NCBI GenBank assembly: GCA_035628335.1
Contig: DASPKA010000048.1
Span: 1 to 37,442 of the forward strand
Origin: DASPKA01 sp035628335
GTDB lineage: Bacteria > Patescibacteriota > Doudnabacteria > UBA920
Reading direction: 5' to 3'
DNA: 37,442 bases
Shown here in pieces: positions 5,581-13,918 of this stretch. The notes under the pieces were generated by a model that saw only the letters and a program-made list of their open reading frames with translations, was not told the origin of the DNA and made no database searches. Positions within the stretch are counted from its first letter, which is position 1. Each line of letters opens with the position of its first letter. The position numbers and the translations under genes were made by a program.

Positions 5581-7740
5581 ATGCTGACTCTGACAAGTGC
5601 TCAAAAAATTTCACTCTTAAACCAGACTACGCTCAAGTGCTTTAGCACGCCGGACAAAACTCTTATTGCAAAACATTTTACTCGTTCCGCCTTAAAAATT
5701 TTGGGCGGTGATTTTGGATTTATGTGGTTCAAAGACAGATCTGGCGACTACTCTTTGGCATATAAATCCCCAAACCTTCCATATAACCCTATCCCCCCAC
5801 GTAAACACGGCATCAACAAACGAGCAGACAAAACCCGAAACCCGCAGTACCTAGAGAAAATTCCCTATCAAGACACAAAGTATGATGTTTCTGCATACAT
5901 GTCTAGCTTTGTAATAATTCCAATAACCTACCAGAATCGCATGTATGGTAATGCTGTAATCTGTTTTAAAAAACCCAAAAAATTTTCCGCTGAAGACAAA
6001 AGTCTCTGCGTCGCAGTAGGCAATGCAATCGCCCAGGCCTTGACCATCAACCGCCTTGTAGGGTCGCTCGCTGGGTACAAAAAAATAATTGACAGTACCT
6101 CTGAGGCGCTGCTAGTGTTAGACCCACAAACAAAAGCTGTTCTGTACTGTAACCCAGCAAGTCAAAGGTATGCACCTGAAGGGAAGACTCACGCTGACAC
6201 TCATATTAGCGAGATTTTTTCTTCGCTTAACATGGAAATGCTTTCAGCTGCTATTAAAAAAACCTTACAAGAAAATACCCGTCAGGAGTTTGAATCAACC
6301 ATAACAAACCCACAACGTACGGTGCTTCAAATTGCCATTGAGCCACTACGAAACTCGCCCTGGGGTACTGTTGTTGTGCTATTGGTTCACAATATTACGG
6401 AACGCAAAAAAACATTTCAGAAAATTAAGCGACTAGCATACTACGACCGCCTGACAAGTATGCCCAACCGTATGCACTTTGAAGAGGACTTAGTAGCTGA
6501 AGTAGAAACGGCTCGCAAAAACAGCCAGACGTTCTCACTCATCCTTATAGACTTGGACCGGTTTAAGTTTATTAACGATTCTCTCGGCCACCGAGAAGGT
6601 GACAGAGTGCTTCAGGAAACTGGCAAGCGGCTGAAAAAATGTATACGTTCATCTGACAGTGCGTACCGAATAGGTGGCGATGAGTATGCCATAATCATAC
6701 GCGACCAAAACTCGAAACAAGCAGCGGTTACTGTATGCGAAACCATACTCCGACTCCTTGAAATGCCTATGGAAGTAGGTGCACATGAAGTGTACTCCAC
6801 CGCATCTATTGGACTCGGATTTTACCCAACTGATGGAAAAGATTTTGACACATTGCTACGCCACACAGACTATGCATTGTACTTAGCAAAAGAGGCAGGA
6901 GGCAACACCTATATGGGGCTTCCGCTGAACTCCACAGATGTCAAACCCCAAGACAATTGGCAGCTAGACGCTGACCTTCGCAAAGCAATATCACGAAACG
7001 AATTCGTATTTTACTACCAACCTATTTTTACCCTCTCAGAGCCACACACTACAACCCAACTAGAAGCCATACTCCGTTGGAATCACCCTAAGCGGGGTCT
7101 TGTGATGCCGGTTGCGTTTCATAAGTACTTAGAGGCCTCAGGGTTAATTGTGGGTTTAACCGAATGGCAGTTTAATCAGGCGTGTGAAATGATACTCAAT
7201 CTGAGAGCGGTAAAGTTAGAAATTCCTATTTGTATAAATATTTCTGCGCGTCAACTATTGCAACAAAACTTTTTTCAGACAGTCACCTTCACGCTGCAAA
7301 AGCATGACATTGACCCCTCACTTATAAAGCTCGAACTTACAGAAACACTGTTGATAAAGAACTTAGAAGCCTCTCAAGAACTGCTTGCGAAATTTAGGAG
7401 TCTTGGATTTAGGGTAATGGTTGATGACTTTGGCACGGGGTATGCCTCGCTCAATTACCTTAAGGACCTTCGGGTAGACGGGATAAAAATCGATCGTTCG
7501 TATATTCAACATATTCATAAAAGTCCAATGGACCTTGCTATTGTGCGCGCGCTTATTTTTCTCTGCACGGAATCAGGTCTAGAGCTCGTAGCGGAAGGCG
7601 TGGAAACAACCCAACAAAAAGACATTTTGCTTAACGCAGGTGCAAACCTTGCACAGGGATACCTATACAGTGAGCCACTTGCAGCTGAAAAGTGTATTGA
7701 AATGATCACGAAAAAGAACAAGAAAAAAACCCGGGAGTAA
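5581..7740 (+). CDS. GAF-PAS-GGDEF-EAL cyclic-di-GMP enzyme
   Basis: 719-aa soluble signalling protein that may make and/or break c-di-GMP. The order is a GAF-like domain (about 15-155), PAS (165-275, IIDSTSEALLVLDPQTKAVL), GGDEF (about 285-445) with GGDEY at 365-369, and EAL (about 460-710). The EAL signature reads EAILRW at 495-500 (Ile for Leu). The metal and catalytic motifs are otherwise present: NISARQL, ELTETLL, DDFGTGYASL, GIKIDRSYI, AEGVETTQQ and QGYLYSEPL. Tyr for Phe in GGDEF is tolerated in active cyclases. There is no Shine-Dalgarno site before the ATG. No PilZ or other c-di-GMP receptor gene is visible in the window. Confidence 0.93.
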   Translation: MLTLTSAQKISLLNQTTLKCFSTPDKTLIAKHFTRSALKILGGDFGFMWFKDRSGDYSLAYKSPNLPYNPIPPRKHGINKRADKTRNPQYLEKIPYQDTKYDVSAYMSSFVIIPITYQNRMYGNAVICFKKPKKFSAEDKSLCVAVGNAIAQALTINRLVGSLAGYKKIIDSTSEALLVLDPQTKAVLYCNPASQRYAPEGKTHADTHISEIFSSLNMEMLSAAIKKTLQENTRQEFESTITNPQRTVLQIAIEPLRNSPWGTVVVLLVHNITERKKTFQKIKRLAYYDRLTSMPNRMHFEEDLVAEVETARKNSQTFSLILIDLDRFKFINDSLGHREGDRVLQETGKRLKKCIRSSDSAYRIGGDEYAIIIRDQNSKQAAVTVCETILRLLEMPMEVGAHEVYSTASIGLGFYPTDGKDFDTLLRHTDYALYLAKEAGGNTYMGLPLNSTDVKPQDNWQLDADLRKAISRNEFVFYYQPIFTLSEPHTTTQLEAILRWNHPKRGLVMPVAFHKYLEASGLIVGLTEWQFNQACEMILNLRAVKLEIPICINISARQLLQQNFFQTVTFTLQKHDIDPSLIKLELTETLLIKNLEASQELLAKFRSLGFRVMVDDFGTGYASLNYLKDLRVDGIKIDRSYIQHIHKSPMDLAIVRALIFLCTESGLELVAEGVETTQQKDILLNAGANLAQGYLYSEPLAAEKCIEMITKKNKKKTRE

Positions 7741-7754
7741 TTCCCAGGTTTTTT
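7723..7754. terminator. Bidirectional terminator between convergent genes
   Basis: AAAAAACCCGGGA with TCCCAGGTTTTTT. The stop codon of the GGDEF-EAL gene lies in the loop. It also serves the small minus-strand gene at 7776-7892. Confidence 0.9.
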
Positions 7755-7775
7755 GAAACTTCCTCCTGTGGGAGT

Positions 7776-7892
7776 TTAGGACTGCGACTGTCTGTTGCCA
7801 CCCCCAGAGCTTGAACCTTGCCCTGAGTCCTCGCGGCCCTTATTCTGGCGCTTGTCTTCTTCCATAGTGAAATCTTGGTTTTCAGCAAACAT
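7776..7892 (-). CDS. Small 38-aa Gln/Ser/Gly-rich protein
   Basis: Starts MFAENQDFTMEEDKRQNKGR and ends in a Gly/Ser/Gln-rich tail. The ATG at 7892 is preceded by AAAGGA on the minus strand, and the convergent terminator at 7723-7754 ends the transcript. It is polar and probably disordered; no family is recognised. Support is the ribosome site and the tidy unit rather than homology. Confidence 0.5.
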   Translation of the reverse strand: MFAENQDFTMEEDKRQNKGREDSGQGSSSGGGNRQSQS

Positions 7893-7910
7893 ATATTAGT
7901 TCCTTTCATT

Positions 7911-7933
7911 AAGTACGCGTTGCGTACTTTTTT
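7911..7933. promoter_or_regulatory. Perfect hairpin in the leader of the 38-aa gene
   Basis: AAGTACGC-GTT-GCGTACTT followed by T on the plus strand. It lies just upstream of the minus-strand ribosome site, so it is either a plus-strand terminator or a leader hairpin. Confidence 0.5.
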
Positions 7934-7991
7934 AAATAGTCGCACACAACATATCTGCGGTGCACGTACACACAGCTTACACACAGCGACT

Positions 7992-8026
7992 GAAAAATAA
8001 GTGAACTCTCTCTCAGAAAAATAAGT
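7992..8026. promoter_or_regulatory. Direct repeats upstream of the 103-aa gene
   Basis: GAAAAATAAGT occurs at 7992-8002 and 8016-8026, a period of 24 bp. This could be a regulator binding site. Further on, TTGCGT-TGAAC-ACGCAA (8079-8095) forms a hairpin just before the ribosome site. Confidence 0.35.
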
Positions 8027-8111
8027 TCATGTTTTCTTAAGACAATATCATTAGAATAAGTTGTGAGTACTTAAAGTTTTGCGTTGAACACGCAACACAG
8101 AGGAGAAATTT

Positions 8112-8423
8112 ATGACATCTCATATTTCGCTCTCATATAGCCCACTGAGCTGGAACAGTAGAGTAGCTAACGATGGAACTGGATTAACTCCAGTGCAAGC
8201 GTTAGCGTACTCACTATGCTCTCCACGGCTTGATAGTGAGGTTGCACAAGAACCGCACCTAAGCAGGTTCTTTCATCTTCCCAGCGGAGCGTTCGCTCTC
8301 TCGTGCGCAGAGTTGGTGTTTGACGCAATTCGCGACAAGAAACATAAGGGCGTACCGCTAGAAAAAGAGTACACCCAAGACGCCGCTGGCAATACCGAAT
8401 GGGAAGCTCACAATCCAGAATAA
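8112..8423 (+). CDS. Hypothetical 103-aa protein
   Basis: Soluble orphan beginning MTSHISLSYSPLSWNSRVAN, with no signal or membrane segment. AGAGGAG lies seven bases before the ATG. The middle (LTPVQALAYSLCS and FALSCAELVFDAIRDKK) is likely helical. No family is recognised. It is followed by a series of strong hairpins (8436-8588). Confidence 0.6.
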   Translation: MTSHISLSYSPLSWNSRVANDGTGLTPVQALAYSLCSPRLDSEVAQEPHLSRFFHLPSGAFALSCAELVFDAIRDKKHKGVPLEKEYTQDAAGNTEWEAHNPE

Positions 8424-8435
8424 ACTTTCCTGTTA

Positions 8436-8523
8436 ACAGTCCGTGTATGCACGGTCTGTAGGTTCGGGGACAAGCGCTGTTTCATTTTCCAACTGGAGAA
8501 ACACAAAGACCTTGTCCCCGACC
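8436..8523 (+). ncRNA. Structured 3' region or small RNA candidate
   Basis: Two adjacent stem-loops precede a clear terminator: ACAG-T-CCGTG-TATG-CACGG-T-CTGT (8436-8459), and a long stem TCGGGGACAAG with CTTGTCCCCGA (8464-8474 with 8511-8521) whose loop holds TGTTTC and GAAACA. Such strong pairing just before a terminator suggests a structured RNA. I do not recognise a known class. The remainder of 8588-8781 is AT-rich leader with one weaker hairpin (GGTCGTC with GACGAACC, 8692-8722). Confidence 0.4.
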
Positions 8524-8561
8524 GTGACCTATAAGCCAACATGAAAACTGAAGTATGAATG

Positions 8562-8588
8562 ATCTCATAAAAAATATGAGATTTTTTA
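8562..8588 (+). terminator. Intrinsic terminator
   Basis: ATCTCATA, five-base loop, TATGAGAT, then TTTTT. Confidence 0.85.
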
Positions 8589-8781
8589 TTTAGACTTTAC
8601 TTCACACTTTAATTCTTCCTAGTTTCTGTCTTAATTCATAATCCCTTCACTCACATTAATTTAATTCGTAAACGTTACTGTGTACGCATAAGGTCGTCAA
8701 AGCGCATACGCATGGACGAACCAAAGCTAAAGGTCGAACAACAAGTAAGAACTATGTTAGTAACATTTTAATACTCAACAA

Positions 8782-9378
8782 ATGAAAACACACTCCAAAC
8801 TCATCACGTTCACCGCTCTCGGCATGTTTGCTCTTGCAAGCAGCACTGCTCTTGCGGCAACGGTTTCAGATGGCTCTTCTCTAAACCTGAACCGAAACTC
8901 AGTACTAAACTTTATTGTTCGCAACACTGGCACCGCCAACATCAATAACTCAGTTACGAGTGTCTCTAGTACTGGCAATAACACCATTTCTGCTGCAGAT
9001 GACGCAGATGATGTGAGTGTTAGAACTGGTGCGGCAGATGCCGGTGCGGGTGTGCAGACTACTGCAAACTCCAGCAGCGTCACAGCAGACATTACCACTC
9101 ACACAGTGGATGTCTTACCAGATATTACCGTAACTGATGAATCAAGTGCCAACGTTAATACCAATGACGTGGCAACTCAAGATATTACGAACGACAATGT
9201 AGCTAACACGACCAATTCCATGGCTGCCGTGGCTGACACGGGAAGCAACGGAATTTTTTCCGGTGACGGGATTAACGGAGCGAGCATTGTAACCGGGCGT
9301 TCGGTAACTACCAGCGCACTTATGGAAGCACTAAATAACGTAATCGTTAATATACGCTTCCGCAGACTAACTCATTAG
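8782..9378 (+). CDS. Secreted Asn-rich repeat protein (198 aa)
   Basis: Begins with a signal peptide (KLITFTALGMFALASSTALA, cut near residue 26). The mature part holds two units built as SSLNLNRN..., TGNNTISAADDA..., RTGAADAG and SSANVNTND..., TGSNGIFSGDGINGASIVTG. The same unit appears in the next two genes. The pattern of regularly spaced Asn, Thr and Gly suggests a beta-helix or fibre-like fold exposed outside the cell. It is the first of three same-strand paralogous genes, so a shared surface structure is likely. Exact function unknown. Confidence 0.8.
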   Translation: MKTHSKLITFTALGMFALASSTALAATVSDGSSLNLNRNSVLNFIVRNTGTANINNSVTSVSSTGNNTISAADDADDVSVRTGAADAGAGVQTTANSSSVTADITTHTVDVLPDITVTDESSANVNTNDVATQDITNDNVANTTNSMAAVADTGSNGIFSGDGINGASIVTGRSVTTSALMEALNNVIVNIRFRRLTH

Positions 9379-9400
9379 AACAATTATTAATTTTCCCCAC

Positions 9401-9472
9401 TTTTTGTGCGATTATCCTACCTTGCTATTGCAATTGGGATGCCGCTGCCTAAAGGCAGTCGATGCACAAAAA
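9401..9472 (+). promoter_or_regulatory. Three-way-junction leader of the second repeat-protein gene
   Basis: Closing stem TTTTTGTGC (9401-9409) with GCACAAAAA (9464-9472); arm two ATCC...TTGC-TATT-GCAA...GGAT (9414-9440); arm three CTGCC-TAAA-GGCAG (9445-9458). It ends 26 bases before the ATG. It resembles a riboswitch-like leader in shape only; no known class matches. Confidence 0.4.
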
Positions 9473-9498
9473 TGGTGGAAACTAAAGAAGGAAAAAAT

Positions 9499-10101
9499 AT
9501 GAAAAAAGTACTAACCGCGGCGGCGGCGCTCGCCACCATGATTACCTTCTCCGGAGTAGCCTCAGCAGCAGGTATCTGGGTTGATGACTCCTCCAGTCTT
9601 AATCACAACACTAACTTAAATCTATTGCTCCAAATGCTTAACCGCAATAACTCTACCACGAGCAATTCACTTAATGGTGTAGCAAGCAGCGGAAGCAACT
9701 TCATTACCGTTGCTGACGACGCAGAAAATACAGACATTTCAAGTGGTGTTTCTGACTCCGCAGTAGGGGCAGACGTGCAGGCAAACGAAATTCAAGTTGA
9801 CGCTCTCATAGAAACATCTGGCCCTAGTGGAACTGGCAGTGCAACCGCAGTAAATATTACCGATGACTCAAGTGCTAATGTGAATGAAAATGACAACATC
9901 ACTCACTTCATTGATAATGACAACACTAACAGCATTGGTAACAGCTTAAACACCACCTCATCAAGCGGCAGCAACGGCGCAGCAATTGGCGACGGCTCAC
10001 TCAATACCCGAATAACCTCTGGCGACGCACGAACCACCACCCTCTTCACTGGAATGTTTGACGCTATTGCCCAGCTTATCACCGTCCGGCGCAACCGCTA
10101 A
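9499..10101 (+). CDS. Secreted Asn-rich repeat protein (200 aa)
   Basis: Starts at the ATG at 9499 (MKKVLTAAAALATMITFSGV), preceded by AGAAGGA; a GTG further upstream (9406) lies in the structured leader and would spoil the signal peptide. The mature protein carries two copies of the unit seen in 8782-9378, for example SSANVNENDNITHFIDNDN then SSGSNGAAIGDGSLNTRITS. Like its neighbour it ends in a short Arg-rich tail (RRNR against RFRRLTH). Probably a cell-surface or matrix component. Confidence 0.8.
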   Translation: MKKVLTAAAALATMITFSGVASAAGIWVDDSSSLNHNTNLNLLLQMLNRNNSTTSNSLNGVASSGSNFITVADDAENTDISSGVSDSAVGADVQANEIQVDALIETSGPSGTGSATAVNITDDSSANVNENDNITHFIDNDNTNSIGNSLNTTSSSGSNGAAIGDGSLNTRITSGDARTTTLFTGMFDAIAQLITVRRNR

Positions 10102-10114
10102 TGTGTACAAAATT

Positions 10115-10187
10115 TGCAATAGCAAAAAAATTTCACAAATAGGTTGCATATATGGTTTGGCCATTCCTGGCCAAACTGGATATGCAT
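10115..10187 (+). promoter_or_regulatory. Hairpin-rich leader of the large surface protein
   Basis: TTTGC-AATA-GCAAA is followed by a long stem: GCATAT, GGTTTGGCCA, short loop, TGGCCAAAC, ATATGC. There is no T run, so a leader structure is more likely than a terminator. TTGCAATAGCAA here is the reverse complement of TTGCTATTGCAA in the leader at 9422-9433. Confidence 0.4.
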
Positions 10188-10208
10188 CTTAATCAAAAAA
10201 ATTGAAAC

Positions 10209-13200
10209 ATGCCACTCAACCAAAATATTTTCAAAACGAGGCTCACATTAGTATCTTTTTTTCTTATTGCCACGCTCACTTTTTCCGGGCTGATGCAGAC
10301 TGTATACGCGGACACTGAACCAACACAGGAGGCAATGCAAGAGTTGCTTAATGAAATGGGCAGCAGTACACCGACGGCGCCACCAGGGAATACAGGAACA
10401 AGTTCACCAGAGATGCTGGAAACTGGAACCGCGACTCAAGAAACAGTTCTGGGAACTAGCGGTACTAGCACTTCTGAGGATTATGAAGCTCCTACTACAC
10501 AAGCCCCTAGGTTAGATGGGTGTATGACAGACCTTACTAACTATGGCACCTCACCTACTACAGGCACCGCAACTATCCCAAGCACCTCAGGCACTACCAC
10601 TCCTGAGCAGCCTTGTTTAGGGGGAGGTACAATTTCCGTAACAGACAACAGCTCAGGGACTGTTACCGTACAAAATAACACGGAGCTCCACATCATAAAC
10701 ACAAACGACATTGACGTAACCACAAACGTTGACACACTCGGGAACAGCGGTAATAACACCATCTCTGCCGGAGACGACATGAATAATGGAACGATCGAAA
10801 CTGGAAATATAAACATCTTTGCAAATGTGCTCACAGTTGCAAACAATAATATGGTTAACTCAGACATCGTACAGACTGTCCAAAACTTTAACACCCTCTC
10901 AACCTCCCTGTTCTTAAACCAAATCGAATCTGCACCTGAAGTAGTAGCGCAGGACCTGGTAACTGGAATGTGCGGAACCGCTCAACAAACAGTGGACGAT
11001 GACTCCACGCTTGACCTTAACTGCCAAAGCTACAGCCTCTTCCAGCTTACTAACAACAATACGGCCAATGTGCAAAACGATGTGTCCGGTTTGGGTCTCT
11101 CGGGCCAAAACCTTCTTTCAGCAGGTGATGGTATTAATAATTCAAATATAAAAACTGGAAATGTGAATGCGGTGGTTAATGTTATTAACTTTGTAAACAC
11201 CAACCTGGTTAACTCCCGACTTACCGTAGTAAACTTCAATGTGTTTGGTACATGGACAGGCGACTTAGTTATGCCTTCCCACTTATTCTTCGAACATGCC
11301 ATGACCGTAGGCAATTCTGCAGCTGCTGATCTCTCCTCTGTTTCAGAAGTAATTTTCAACATTGAAAATGAAAACGAAGCTGACATTACTAACAACATAA
11401 ATACTGGTGCAGGGTCTGGAGACAACCAATTGCTCGCTATGGGCACCAATAGTGATGTTAGAGCCAGCACTGCAGAAAGTGGGGCAGCAGCGAGCGGCTC
11501 AAATGTACAAAACATTGCCAACACAAACATAGTAAACGGTAAATGGTATCTTGGGCTTGTAAATATGCTTGGCAACTGGTCAGGTAACGTTTACTCCCTG
11601 CCTGGATTAGTGGCCATGGCTACCACGACCACAGGGCTCTCGTTCTTTGCTACAAACGCTGCTAACGCTGATGGAAGCTACCAAGCATTCTCAGAATCGC
11701 TTGCAAACATTAACAATCAAAGTACGGCCACTATAGATATACACAACCAAAATGACGCCACAGTCACAAACAATGTTGACCTTACCTCCTATACCGGCGG
11801 CAATGCTATAGCAGCGGGGGATGATGTAAAAAACTCAGCAATTTTTACCGGAAACAGTAAAGCCCTGGCCAACATATTAAACTTCGTAAATACCAATTTG
11901 ATTTCTGCTGATGTACAAGTAGGCATGATAAACATTTTTGGCCAATGGAACGGCAACATCACTTTTGGCTACCCTGACCTTGGAATAACTCAAACCGCAA
12001 CTCCGCCTATATTCCCAAACACACCGGGACAAACAGAACAAATTACTTTGTCGTATAAAAACACAGGGGATGGGTATATGAAAGACACGGAAATAGAATG
12101 GCACTATGACGCAAGTGCAATGAAGCCGCTGAACATAGGTACATACAATGGAACCATAACGCAGCCGGGCATAGCATTCTTCCCGCTCGGCCAAGTTATG
12201 CCCGGACAAAACGGAAATTTGCAATTAACCATTGAAAGCCTGAAAACTTTTACAGTTAACTCAACCGTGGATTCGTATGCCCGAATCTTTGGTAAAGGAC
12301 CGGAAATAAATATACTTAATAACGAGTCCCTACTACACTTACCAGTCTTGGCATTTGCTGGAACAACAACCAGCCCGGGAACCAGCACATCGCCTGGCAC
12401 GAGCACGCCTCCTGGTAATCCACCGCCAACTGGCGGAGGTGGAGGTGGAGGAGGAGGTGGCGGAAGTGTTGGTGGGGGAACACCTACCACAGGCCTCGTA
12501 ATAACCAAAGTCAACAACGCAATTGGGACAAAACATGCTGGAGATGTGATTACGTTCACTGTTAGCATAGACAACTACCTGCCGCATGCAGTTACGAATC
12601 TTGTGGTCTATGACACACTACGCGCGCCAGATGGGAGTGTAGTAATAACCAGAGAAATACCTATTCAAACCCTAAACCGCGGAGACGGTGCTGATATTTC
12701 ATACGAACTCCGTGTTACACAAAACGCACCTTCTGGTACATATGTAAACTCAGCATACGCAGAAGGCTTAGATGCAACGTTGCAGCCGGTGCGGAGCACC
12801 AATACAGCAACTAGTTCGTTTGTAGTAGACCGCGCTGGCGGACCCGGTGGCGGCGCGGGAGGCGGAGGTGGGGGGTCTACGGGCGGACCCGGTGGCGGCA
12901 CTGGGACCTCGACACCACCTTTTGAAGAAGTTGGAGGAACTAGCGAAGGCGGGATCAGTTTAGTTGGTACCAGTACCCCGGTAACACCGCAAGTCTTAGG
13001 CGTAGGAGCGACAGCAAGTCCATACGAAGGTAAACTTATCTGCATTCGTGGATCAAAAACTACCTACCTTGTCCAAGACGGACAGCTGCGGCCCATTACA
13101 CTCCAAGTATTCCAACAAAGAAAATACTCATTTAAAAATGTAAAAGTTATTAGTAAGGCGGAAGCGGCTGGATTAGAAATAGGCCCCCTGCTTCCTCCCA

Positions 13201-13385
13201 CTAACGCTACGCTAGTTAAGACATCTGCTAAAAAAGACAAGACACTGTACTGGACTATGGATGGACTCCTCCACCCTATTAACTATGGCTACTACATTGC
13301 CCACAATTTAAAAAAGCATCGCCTGTTTACGCTTAACGAAAGAGACTTAAAATCAATGCCATTAGGAGATGCCCTCATACAATAA
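10209..13385 (+). CDS. Large Asn-rich repeat surface protein (1058 aa)
   Basis: Signal peptide (about 1-34, ending TVYADTEP), a Thr/Ser/Pro-rich stretch, then four repeats of about 110 aa that share NNISAGDD/SAGDGINNSNIKTG cores and end NxFGxWxGNI (for example INIFGQWNGNITFG). These match the units of the two preceding genes. Next come a beta-sandwich (about 600-700), a Gly-rich linker at about residues 739-757, a DUF11-like domain (LVITKVNNAIGTKHAGDVIT), a second Gly-rich linker, and two C-terminal repeats of the type common in CPR surface proteins (GSKTTYLVQDGQLRPI; DKTLYWTMDGLLHPI). No LPXTG or C-terminal membrane anchor is seen. Likely an adhesin or surface stalk. Confidence 0.85.
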   Translation: MPLNQNIFKTRLTLVSFFLIATLTFSGLMQTVYADTEPTQEAMQELLNEMGSSTPTAPPGNTGTSSPEMLETGTATQETVLGTSGTSTSEDYEAPTTQAPRLDGCMTDLTNYGTSPTTGTATIPSTSGTTTPEQPCLGGGTISVTDNSSGTVTVQNNTELHIINTNDIDVTTNVDTLGNSGNNTISAGDDMNNGTIETGNINIFANVLTVANNNMVNSDIVQTVQNFNTLSTSLFLNQIESAPEVVAQDLVTGMCGTAQQTVDDDSTLDLNCQSYSLFQLTNNNTANVQNDVSGLGLSGQNLLSAGDGINNSNIKTGNVNAVVNVINFVNTNLVNSRLTVVNFNVFGTWTGDLVMPSHLFFEHAMTVGNSAAADLSSVSEVIFNIENENEADITNNINTGAGSGDNQLLAMGTNSDVRASTAESGAAASGSNVQNIANTNIVNGKWYLGLVNMLGNWSGNVYSLPGLVAMATTTTGLSFFATNAANADGSYQAFSESLANINNQSTATIDIHNQNDATVTNNVDLTSYTGGNAIAAGDDVKNSAIFTGNSKALANILNFVNTNLISADVQVGMINIFGQWNGNITFGYPDLGITQTATPPIFPNTPGQTEQITLSYKNTGDGYMKDTEIEWHYDASAMKPLNIGTYNGTITQPGIAFFPLGQVMPGQNGNLQLTIESLKTFTVNSTVDSYARIFGKGPEINILNNESLLHLPVLAFAGTTTSPGTSTSPGTSTPPGNPPPTGGGGGGGGGGGSVGGGTPTTGLVITKVNNAIGTKHAGDVITFTVSIDNYLPHAVTNLVVYDTLRAPDGSVVITREIPIQTLNRGDGADISYELRVTQNAPSGTYVNSAYAEGLDATLQPVRSTNTATSSFVVDRAGGPGGGAGGGGGGSTGGPGGGTGTSTPPFEEVGGTSEGGISLVGTSTPVTPQVLGVGATASPYEGKLICIRGSKTTYLVQDGQLRPITLQVFQQRKYSFKNVKVISKAEAAGLEIGPLLPPTNATLVKTSAKKDKTLYWTMDGLLHPINYGYYIAHNLKKHRLFTLNERDLKSMPLGDALIQ

Positions 13386-13427
13386 AAATCTTAATAATGA
13401 AAAGTTCAATTGCACTTTTTATTAAAC

Positions 13428-13460
13428 AAATTGCCGCTATTCTTAGAATAGCGGCAATTT
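13428..13460. terminator. Strong bidirectional terminator
   Basis: A perfect 15-bp stem (13428-13442 with 13446-13460) with a TTA loop between convergent genes. Confidence 0.9.
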
Positions 13461-13476
13461 ACAAATCCAGTATACC

Positions 13477-13905
13477 TTAAAGAATTTCTGTGATCTGGAC
13501 TCTGGGGCCGAGGGTGTGCTTGCAGCAGTAATTACCTAGAAATTTCCCGCCTATCACAACGGTAAATCCTAATACCATAACGATTACGCTTTCTAAGGCA
13601 CTCTCAACCTCCCCAAAGAGCAACTTTGCCCATACACCGCTCCCTAAGGCAAATGCTGGTAACATGAGCCCAAGCACAACAAGGATGATCCCAAGGAGAT
13701 TGCTTGGAAAGAGCCCTCGATCATCAAGGCTCTCCAGAATTCCAACCTGGAAGCCAGGTAGGAAATTTAAAGCCACAAGCCCCACTACAGACATAGTGGC
13801 ACCCCCTGTCCCACCAAGCTGGGCCAACTTCCAGTCAAGAAAACCAAACGCCACACCTGTTCCCATCCATGCCAGTAAACTCATAAGCCATTTCACAACT
13901 TTCAT
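13477..13905 (-). CDS. Small membrane protein, paralogue 1
   Basis: 142 aa from the ATG at 13905, chosen because GGAG lies just upstream; a longer frame starting at 13947 would overlap the preceding gene. About four hydrophobic segments (VVKWLMSLLAWMGTG, MSVVGLVALNFLPG, LLGIILVVLGLMLP, VIVMVLGFTVVIGG). It shares GVAFGFLDW...ALNFLPG...GLFPS with the preceding gene (GFSFGVLDW...ALNFLPV...GKFPP), so the pair came from a tandem duplication. Function unknown. Confidence 0.75.
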   Translation of the reverse strand: MKVVKWLMSLLAWMGTGVAFGFLDWKLAQLGGTGGATMSVVGLVALNFLPGFQVGILESLDDRGLFPSNLLGIILVVLGLMLPAFALGSGVWAKLLFGEVESALESVIVMVLGFTVVIGGKFLGNYCCKHTLGPRVQITEIL

Positions 13906-13918
13906 GTTTTCTCCGTCT

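Noticed and set aside
9401..9472. Known riboswitch such as c-di-GMP-I
   Set aside because: The shape is similar, but the conserved loop sequences of GEMM and the other classes I know are missing.
9406..9498. GTG start 31 codons upstream of the second repeat protein
   Set aside because: It lies in the three-way-junction leader, whereas the ATG at 9499 has a ribosome site and gives a proper signal peptide.
12104..12587. Antisense Pro-rich and Ser/Arg-rich frames
   Set aside because: They are shadows of the Gly-rich linker in the large surface protein, with no ribosome site of their own.
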